Shown here in pieces: positions 57,181 to 64,000 of a stretch of DNA of 64,000 nt. The notes beneath the pieces were generated by a model. It was given only the letters and a program-made list of their open reading frames with translations, was not told where the DNA came from and searched no databases. This DNA comes from Duganella sp. SG902 (lineage in GTDB: Bacteria > Pseudomonadota > Gammaproteobacteria > Burkholderiales > Burkholderiaceae_D): NCBI RefSeq assembly GCF_013376005.1, contig NZ_JABMJK010000019.1:1-64000 (forward strand). Direction: 5' to 3'. A program made the translations under genes and the position numbers. Every line of letters begins with the position of its first letter. Position 1 is the stretch's first letter.

Positions 57181-57270
57181 TCCGGGGTCAGGTCCTCCAT
57201 TTCTACACGGGCTGTGCCGTAGCGGCCGCTACGGCACAGCCCGTGTAGAAATGGAGGACCTGACCCCGGA
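57181..57270. repeat. Perfect 90-bp palindrome without spacer
   Basis: Positions 57181-57225 are the exact reverse complement of 57226-57270; symmetry stops outside (57180 C against 57271 T). The outer ends read TCCGGGGTCAGGTCC, recalling GGGGTCAG-type repeats linked to REP-associated transposases. It lies between the stop of the first YceI gene and the S46 peptidase start, both on the minus strand, where it would form a very stable RNA hairpin. No transposase is nearby. Confidence 0.95.
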
Positions 57271-57279
57271 TTGGAGGGC

Positions 57280-57846
57280 TTAGTCGGCCTTGATGGCTTC
57301 GATCTGGATCGCCAGCTTTACTTCGGGCGAGAAGTTCGGCAGGCCGTAGTTGAGGCCGAAGTCGCTGCGCTTGAACTCGGCGCTGGCGTCGGCGCCGCAC
57401 ACTTCACGCTTCAGGCGCGGGTGCATGATGCACTTGAACTTGTTCACCTTCAGCGCCACCGGCTTGGTTACGCCCAGCAAGGTCAGCTCGCCGTCCACCG
57501 CCACCAGCTTGTCGCCCTCGAACTTGAACGATTTGCTGGTGTAGGTGATGGTCGGGAATTTCTCCACGTTGAACATGTCCGCGCCCTTGGCGTGCGAGTT
57601 CATCTTGTCGAAGCCGAAGTCGATCGAGGCGGCGTCGATCTTCACGTCCAGCGCGCCGGTCTTGGCCGCCGTGTCCAGCGTCACGGTGCCGCTGGTTTTG
57701 TCGAACTTGCCGCGCCAGACCGACAGCCCCATGTGGTCGGCCTCGAAGCTCGGGTAGGTGTGGGTCGAGTCGATGTTGTAGGTGGCGGCGATGGCGGACG
57801 TGGCCGAGGCGGCCAACAGCGTGGCGATCAGGATCTGCAATTTCAT
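57280..57846 (-). CDS. YceI-family periplasmic lipid-binding protein, copy 1
   Basis: 188 aa, signal peptide ending near AIA-20. The YceI lipocalin-like barrel is seen in [58 protein letters not shown] and [16 protein letters not shown]. Relatives bind isoprenoid quinones. Last gene of the b561-YceI-YceI cluster. Confidence 0.92.
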   Translation of the reverse strand: MKLQILIATLLAASATSAIAATYNIDSTHTYPSFEADHMGLSVWRGKFDKTSGTVTLDTAAKTGALDVKIDAASIDFGFDKMNSHAKGADMFNVEKFPTITYTSKSFKFEGDKLVAVDGELTLLGVTKPVALKVNKFKCIMHPRLKREVCGADASAEFKRSDFGLNYGLPNFSPEVKLAIQIEAIKAD

Positions 57847-57878
57847 GTGGTAAGTCTCCCTCAGTGGTTCTCAGTGGT

Positions 57879-58433
57879 TTATTGCGCGGCGACGACGTGG
57901 AATTTGATGGTGACCTCGTCCGCCACCATGCTGGTGTCTTTCCATTCGCCTTCGCCGATGTTGTAGGCCAGGCGCTTGATCGGCACGGCACCGTCAAACA
58001 CCTGGTTCTTGCCGTCGGCCTTCACGGTCAGCGGGAAGGTGACGTCGGTGGTCTTGCCCTTGATGGTGAGCTTGCCGGTCACGGTCAGCTTGCCGGCGCC
58101 GGCCGGCTTGATCGAGGACGAGACGAAGGTGGCTTTCGGGAATTGCGCGGCGTTGAACCATTCCTTCTTCGCCACTTCCTTGTTGTACTCGGCGTCGCCC
58201 AGGTCCATGCTGCCGGTGTCCACTTCCACGGTGGCCTTGGCGGCGTCCGGCTTGGCGGCGTCATAGTCGATGGCGGCGGTGAATTTCTTGAACTTGGCGT
58301 CCACCGGCACGTTCATTTGCTTGAAGGTGGCGGTCACGGTGCTCTTGGCCGGATCGGTTTTCAGCGCGGCCGCGCTGGCGGCAAAGGCGACACCCAGCAG
58401 GGAAACGAGGGCGATTTTCTTCATGGTGTTCAT
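57879..58433 (-). CDS. YceI-family periplasmic protein, copy 2
   Basis: 184 aa with a signal peptide (cleaved near ASA-21). Strands KSTVTATFKQMNVPVDAKFKKF, EWFNAAQFPKATFVSSSIKP and GKLTIKGKTTDVTFPL fit YceI, but it is only distantly similar to its neighbour. 32 nt separate the two. It is preceded by the cytochrome b561 gene, whose product could exchange electrons with a YceI-bound quinone. Confidence 0.92.
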   Translation of the reverse strand: MNTMKKIALVSLLGVAFAASAAALKTDPAKSTVTATFKQMNVPVDAKFKKFTAAIDYDAAKPDAAKATVEVDTGSMDLGDAEYNKEVAKKEWFNAAQFPKATFVSSSIKPAGAGKLTVTGKLTIKGKTTDVTFPLTVKADGKNQVFDGAVPIKRLAYNIGEGEWKDTSMVADEVTIKFHVVAAQ

Positions 58434-58458
58434 GTTGTGTGGCTCCAGTGGGTGGGAT

Positions 58459-58986
58459 TTACAGCGGCAGCATGCGTTTCAGCGTGACGTCGCGGTCGAT
58501 AAAGTGATGCTTGAGCGCGGCCAGGGCGTGCGCCACAACCGCCGCGGCCATCGTCATGGTCAAAACATAATGGACGGTTTTTAAAGTTGCCTTAAGTTCA
58601 GGATCCGGCGCGATCGGGGCAGGCATTTGCCACAGCCCCAGGTACACCACCGGCACCCCGGCCGCGTACGAGTACAGGTAGCCCGAGATCGGCACGGCGA
58701 AGATCAGGATGTACAGCAGGTAATGCATGCCTTCGGCGATCTTGTGCTGCCAGTCCGGAATGGACGCCAGCTTGGCGGGCGGCGTGTGGGTGGCGCGCCA
58801 GAGCACACGCAGCACGGCCAGCATCAGCACGGTGACGCCCATCCACTTGTGCCACGAGAAGTATTTCAGCTTGGTGGGCGAGAAGCCCGGAATCGCGACC
58901 ATGGACAGGCCGAGGAAGAAGGTGGCGATGATCAGCAAGGCGACCAGCCAGTGCAGCAACATCGCGGTTTTGGTATAGCGTGGCAT
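58459..58986 (-). CDS. Cytochrome b561 family protein
   Basis: 175 aa, four transmembrane helices carrying haem-ligand histidines in AMLLHWLVALL, FSWHKWMGV, MHYLLYILIFAVPISGYLYS and VHYVLTMTMAAAVVAHALAALKHH. Related to E. coli CybB, a superoxide:quinone oxidoreductase. It heads the minus-strand operon followed by two YceI genes. Confidence 0.92.
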   Translation of the reverse strand: MPRYTKTAMLLHWLVALLIIATFFLGLSMVAIPGFSPTKLKYFSWHKWMGVTVLMLAVLRVLWRATHTPPAKLASIPDWQHKIAEGMHYLLYILIFAVPISGYLYSYAAGVPVVYLGLWQMPAPIAPDPELKATLKTVHYVLTMTMAAAVVAHALAALKHHFIDRDVTLKRMLPL

Positions 58987-59057
58987 AAAACGGCTCCGGA
59001 AAATAGTACGTATTAGAACTAATATACCAAAGATTGCCGGGGCGTGCTTGCAGGGAC

Positions 59058-59093
59058 GAAAAAAAGCCCCGCGACGCGAACGTCGGCGGGGCT
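59058..59093 (-). terminator. Rho-independent terminator of purB
   Basis: An eight-bp stem AGCCCCGC/GCGGGGCT (59065-59072 with 59086-59093) with an A-run at 59059-59065, i.e. U on the minus strand, 27 nt past the purB stop. Confidence 0.85.
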
Positions 59094-59119
59094 AGTGTAG
59101 AGCAGTTTTCTAAATTACA

Positions 59120-60565
<1,446 letters not shown>

Positions 60566-60600
60566 TTATACTGGGGCCTGTTCTTCCTCTCTAAGCGTCT

Positions 60601-61209
60601 ATGAAACTTATCGGTTCCCTCGCCAGCCCCTACGTCCGCAAAGTGCGGGTGGTGTTGGCGGAAAAAAAGCTCGATTACCAGTTTGAATTGGAAAATGTGT
60701 GGGCGGCCGACACCACCATTAGCCAGCTCAACCCGCTTGGCAAGGTGCCCAGCCTGGTCATGGAGGATGGCACGGTGATGATCGATTCGCGCGTCATGGT
60801 GGAGTACCTCGACACCCTGACCCCGGTCTGCAAGCTGTTGCCGCCGAACGGCCGCGACCGCGCCGACGTCAAGTGCTGGGAAGCGCTGGCCGACGGCATG
60901 CTGGACGCCGCCGTGAGCGTGCGCCTGGAGCGCACCATGCGTCCGAAGGAGCTGCAAAGCGAGGACTGGATGGCGCGCCAGATGCGCAAGGTCGACCTCG
61001 GCCTCAAGTCGCTGTCGGAGCAGCTGGGCGACAAGCCTTATTGCACCGGCATCCATTACTCGCTGGCCGACGTGGCGGTGGGCTGCACGCTGGGCTGGCT
61101 GTCGTTCCGCTTCCCGGACATCGCCTGGCGCGACGACTACCCCAACCTGGCCAGGCTGTACGACAAGCTGTCCGAACGCCAGTCGTTCAAGGACACGGTC
61201 CCGGCCTGA
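60601..61209 (+). CDS. Glutathione S-transferase (YibF-like)
   Basis: 202 aa. Thioredoxin-like N-terminus MKLIGSLASPYVRKVRVVLAEKKL with the active serine region SPYVRK. NPLGKVPSLVMEDGTVMIDSRVMVEYLD supplies the cis-proline and the glutathione-binding DSR. The C-terminal domain has YSLADVAVGCTLGWL. TATACT at 60567-60572 is a likely -10. Divergent from purB and 3 nt upstream of the LacI gene, possibly cotranscribed. Confidence 0.93.
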   Translation: MKLIGSLASPYVRKVRVVLAEKKLDYQFELENVWAADTTISQLNPLGKVPSLVMEDGTVMIDSRVMVEYLDTLTPVCKLLPPNGRDRADVKCWEALADGMLDAAVSVRLERTMRPKELQSEDWMARQMRKVDLGLKSLSEQLGDKPYCTGIHYSLADVAVGCTLGWLSFRFPDIAWRDDYPNLARLYDKLSERQSFKDTVPA

Positions 61210-61212
61210 TCC

Positions 61213-62247
61213 ATGCCCAAGTCCACGCCGCCCGAAGCAGAGAGCCGGCGCCTGCAAATGGCCGACATCGCGCGGCTGGCGGGCGTGTCGACCTCCACCG
61301 TCTCGCGCGCGCTGGCCGGCAGCAAGCTGATCAGTGAAGAGACGCGCACCCGCGTCATGGAGCTGGCGCGCTCGCTCAAGTACAACATCAACATCGGCGC
61401 GCAAAACCTGCGCATGAAGCAGAACCGCACCGTGGGCGTGGTGGTGCCGTACGACCCGGACACGCGCCAGCACCTGTCCGATCCCTTCTTCCTGTCCATG
61501 CTGGGCAGCCTGGCCGACGCGCTGACCGAGCAGGGCTTCGACATGCTGGTCTCGCGCGTGGACGCCAGCGAGCTCGACGCCGCCGCCGCGCCGTTCGATA
61601 CCGGCCGCGTGATCGGCATCGTGCTGATCGGCCAGTGGCGCCATCACGATCAATTGAACCAGCTGGCCGCGCGCCATGTGCCGATCGTGGTGTGGGGCGC
61701 GCAGTTGCCGCAGCAGCTGTACTGCACCGTCGGCGGCGACAACCTGGCCGGCGGCGAGCTGGCCGGCGCGCACCTGCTGGCGCAAGGGCGCCGGCGCATC
61801 GCCTTCTTTGGCGACATCAACCTGCCGGAAATCGGCCAGCGCTACGAGGGGTTGTGCCAGGCGCTGGCCAAGGCCGGCATCGCGCCCGACCCGGCGCTGC
61901 TGATCCCCGCCTCCTTCGTGCCGGACGGCGGCCGGCTCGCTGTCGAGGAATTGCTGGCGGCCGCCGTGCGCTTCGACGCCGTGTTCGCCGGCAGCGACCT
62001 GATGGCCATGGAGGCCATCAACGCCCTGCGCCAGCGCGGGCTGGATGTGCCGGGCCGCGTGGCGGTGGTCGGCTATGACGACATCCAGCTGTCCAGCTAC
62101 TTCCATCCGCCATTGACCACCGTGCGGCAGCCGATCCAGGAAGCCGGCCGCGCGCTGGTCGCCTCCCTGCTGGAACTGACCGAGGGCCGTCCCGCGCCCT
62201 CGCTGCAACTGCCCACTCAGCTGATCGTACGCGCCAGTTCTGTGTGA
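61213..62247 (+). CDS. LacI-family transcriptional repressor
   Basis: 344 aa. N-terminal HTH LQMADIARLAGVSTSTVSRALAGSKLISEETRTRVMELARSLKY with hinge helix (NINIGAQNLRMKQNRTVGVVVP). A periplasmic-binding-protein-like effector domain follows, with GVDVP-type RVAVVGYDDIQLSSYFHPPLTTV near the end. The likely inducer is a sugar or its catabolite. Two near-identical operators follow within 75 nt, in front of the TonB receptor gene, which it probably represses. Confidence 0.93.
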   Translation: MPKSTPPEAESRRLQMADIARLAGVSTSTVSRALAGSKLISEETRTRVMELARSLKYNINIGAQNLRMKQNRTVGVVVPYDPDTRQHLSDPFFLSMLGSLADALTEQGFDMLVSRVDASELDAAAAPFDTGRVIGIVLIGQWRHHDQLNQLAARHVPIVVWGAQLPQQLYCTVGGDNLAGGELAGAHLLAQGRRRIAFFGDINLPEIGQRYEGLCQALAKAGIAPDPALLIPASFVPDGGRLAVEELLAAAVRFDAVFAGSDLMAMEAINALRQRGLDVPGRVAVVGYDDIQLSSYFHPPLTTVRQPIQEAGRALVASLLELTEGRPAPSLQLPTQLIVRASSV

Positions 62248-62250
62248 TTT

Positions 62251-62266
62251 ATGCAACCGATTGCAT
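62251..62266. promoter_or_regulatory. LacI-type operator O1
   Basis: ATGCAACCGATTGCAT, a near-palindrome differing from O2 at one base. It starts 4 nt past the lacI-type stop. Centre-to-centre distance to O2 is 56 bp, compatible with looping. Confidence 0.75.
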
Positions 62267-62296
62267 TCGGCTCAATCGGCCGAAACAAAAAGTGTT

Positions 62297-62325
62297 TTGC
62301 ATTTTTATGCAATCGATTGCATAAT
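62297..62325 (+). promoter_or_regulatory. Promoter of the TonB receptor gene with overlapping operator O2
   Basis: -35 TTGCAT (62297-62302) and -10 CATAAT (62320-62325) are separated by 17 bp. The perfect palindrome ATGCAATCGATTGCAT (62307-62322) fills the spacer and overlaps the -10, an ideal repressing position for the neighbouring LacI protein. Confidence 0.75.
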
Positions 62326-62377
62326 GCGCTCACCTGCTCAATAAAGCAGCAGGCCACGACAATACTGGAGACGACAC

Positions 62378-64000
62378 ATGGAACACCGCACCCTCAAACT
62401 GGGCGGCATCGCTGCCGCTGTCGCAACCGCTGTCCTGCACATGAGCGGCGCCGCCGCGCAGGAAGCCCCCGCCGCCGCCGACGGCCTGAACATGGAGCGC
62501 GTGGTCGTCACCGGCACCAGCGGCGCCTCGTCCAAGATGAAGACCAGCGTATCGATCAGCACCATCGAGGGCGACGCCATCAAGAACGCCGCGCCGCTGA
62601 GCGCGGCCGAGGTGCTGCGCTCGGTGCCGGGCGTGCGCTCGGAATCGTCGGGCGGCGAGGGCAACGCCAACATCACCGTGCGCGGCGTGCCGATCTCGGC
62701 CGGCGGCGCGCGCTACGTGCAAATTCAGGAAGACGGCCTGCCGGTGCTGCAGTCGGGCGACTTCAACTTCATCACGCCGGACAGCTACGTCAAGATCGAC
62801 GGCACGCTGGACCACCTGGAGGTGGTGCGCGGCGGCTCGGCCTCCACGCTGGCCACCAACGCGCCGGGCGGCATCATCAACTTCATCACCAAGACCGGCG
62901 AGGAGAAGGGCGGCCACGTCGCCATCAGCCGCGGCCTGGGTTACGATGAAACTCGCTACGACTTCGACTACGGCGCGCCGATCTCGGACAAGACCCGCTT
63001 CTTCATCGGCGGTAACTACCGAACCGGCGAAGGCGTGCGCAACACCGGCATGAGCACCGAGGGCGGCGGACAGATTCGCGGCAATATCACGCATGACCTG
63101 GACAATGGCTTCATCCGCCTGTCGTTCAAGCATCTGGACGACAAGGCGCCGACCGCGCTGCCGGTGCCGGTGCAGGTGGTGAACCAGCAGATCCGCGAAA
63201 TTCCGGGCATCGACCCGCGCACGGTCAGCTTCTACTCGCCGTACTGGGTGCGCGACGTGGTGCTCAGCAAGAACAACACGCCGGTATCGACCAACGTCAA
63301 CGACGGCCTGAAGGTGAAGAGCGATTCCATCGGCCTGGAAGGCTCGTTCGACCTGGGAGACGGCTGGAACCTGAGCGACAAGTTCCGCACCTCCGACAAC
63401 AGCGGCCGTTTCGCCGGCGTGTTCGCGGCCAATAACGGCACGGTGGGCAACTACACCTTCGCCACCGGCCCGAACAAGGGCAAGGCTTACAACGGCCGCG
63501 CGTTCTCCGCCGTGGTGTTCAACACCTCGATCGACGACGCCGGCAATACGCTGAACGACACCAAGCTGGCCAAGACCTTCAAGCTGGCTGACGGCAGCAA
63601 GCTCACCACCACCGCTGGCCTGTACCTGTCGACGCAAAAGCTGGCGCTGACCTGGAACTTCAATGAATACCTGATGCAGGAGACCGGCGACAAACCGGCG
63701 CTGCTGCAAACGGCCAGCGCCACGCCGGGGCTGGTGGGCCCGGCCTTCGGCGGCTGCTGCTCGCGTGCGGTGGACATGGAATACAAACTGACGTCGCCTT
63801 ACCTGAACGTGGGCTACGAAGCCGGTCCGCTGAACCTGGACGCCAGCATCCGCCAGGACCGCCAGCGCGCCAACGGCACCGCCAACATCGCGACCATGAG
63901 CGGCGGCGCGCTGCGTTACGATCCGGCCACCGAGCAGTTCGTCGACTACAAGCTGAATCACAACTCGTACTCGGTGGGCGGCAACTACGCCTTCACGAAG
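62378..64000 (+). CDS. TonB-dependent receptor, N-terminal part (truncated by window edge)
   Basis: 541 codons are visible before the edge, with no stop. TGGAG precedes ATG 62378. The signal peptide ends near GAAAQEA. The TonB-box-like region is MERVVVTGTSG, and the plug domain is seen in APLSAAEVLRSVPGVRSESSGGEGNANITVRGV, GLPVLQSGDF and HLEVVRGGSASTLATNAPGGIINFIT. Beta-barrel strands follow. It imports a scarce ligand across the outer membrane; the LacI regulator suggests a carbohydrate. Confidence 0.93.
   Translation, partial: MEHRTLKLGGIAAAVATAVLHMSGAAAQEAPAAADGLNMERVVVTGTSGASSKMKTSVSISTIEGDAIKNAAPLSAAEVLRSVPGVRSESSGGEGNANITVRGVPISAGGARYVQIQEDGLPVLQSGDFNFITPDSYVKIDGTLDHLEVVRGGSASTLATNAPGGIINFITKTGEEKGGHVAISRGLGYDETRYDFDYGAPISDKTRFFIGGNYRTGEGVRNTGMSTEGGGQIRGNITHDLDNGFIRLSFKHLDDKAPTALPVPVQVVNQQIREIPGIDPRTVSFYSPYWVRDVVLSKNNTPVSTNVNDGLKVKSDSIGLEGSFDLGDGWNLSDKFRTSDNSGRFAGVFAANNGTVGNYTFATGPNKGKAYNGRAFSAVVFNTSIDDAGNTLNDTKLAKTFKLADGSKLTTTAGLYLSTQKLALTWNFNEYLMQETGDKPALLQTASATPGLVGPAFGGCCSRAVDMEYKLTSPYLNVGYEAGPLNLDASIRQDRQRANGTANIATMSGGALRYDPATEQFVDYKLNHNSYSVGGNYAFTK

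Overview
The window is dense, high-GC bacterial chromosome with about 51 protein genes and almost no empty space; no gene-free stretch exceeds 220 bases. The layout (queA-tgt-yajC-secD-secF), the two-subunit arginine succinyltransferase with an AraC-type arginine regulator, frequent GTAAAAT/TATACT-like -10 boxes, and protein sequences that look like Duganella/Massilia/Janthinobacterium suggest an Oxalobacteraceae betaproteobacterium. This assignment is inference; there is no rRNA gene to check it.

Layout. 0-9.5 kb: a C4-dicarboxylate symporter, an orphan amino-acid ABC ATPase translationally coupled to a secreted amidohydrolase, a DUF2314 protein, pyrC, a DUF3025 protein, a Gfo/Idh/MocA oxidoreductase, an MFS transporter and a tiny membrane protein. 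9.5-19 kb: recG, then the queuosine/Sec operon (queA, tgt, yajC, secD, secF), interrupted by a two-gene ATPase plus TOPRIM-like cassette of lower GC. 19-24.7 kb: a microcompartment-free ethanolamine cassette (AraC regulator, permease, TorF-like porin, eutB, eutC). 24.7-29 kb: WYL regulator plus GST, a candidate small RNA, an HDOD protein, MarR plus a small unknown, and a DMT exporter. 28.9-42 kb: a complete arginine succinyltransferase (AST) catabolic operon, argR, then astC-astA1-astA2-astD-astB-gdhB-astE. The large NAD-glutamate dehydrogenase is embedded in it, and an ArgR-like operator precedes astC.

42-54.9 kb: an EF-hand protein, several very small proteins, an APC permease, a diguanylate cyclase, an EamA exporter, a FUSC membrane protein, an M14 peptidase, a degenerate MBL-like protein, an FMN reductase, a DUF2269 protein and a patatin. 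54.9-60.5 kb: an S46 dipeptidyl-peptidase, a perfect 90-bp palindrome, a cytochrome b561 plus two YceI proteins, and purB. 60.6-64 kb: a GST, a LacI regulator with two ATGCAA-type operators, and the N-terminal part of a TonB-dependent receptor cut by the window edge.

How it fits together: much of the window handles nitrogenous carbon sources. Arginine goes to glutamate and 2-oxoglutarate, ethanolamine to acetaldehyde and ammonia, and peptides are handled by the M14 and S46 peptidases and amino-acid transporters. Two mobile-like signals stand out: the ATPase/TOPRIM cassette in a housekeeping operon, and dispersed palindromes. No CRISPR array, tRNA, rRNA, IS transposase or integrase was seen.
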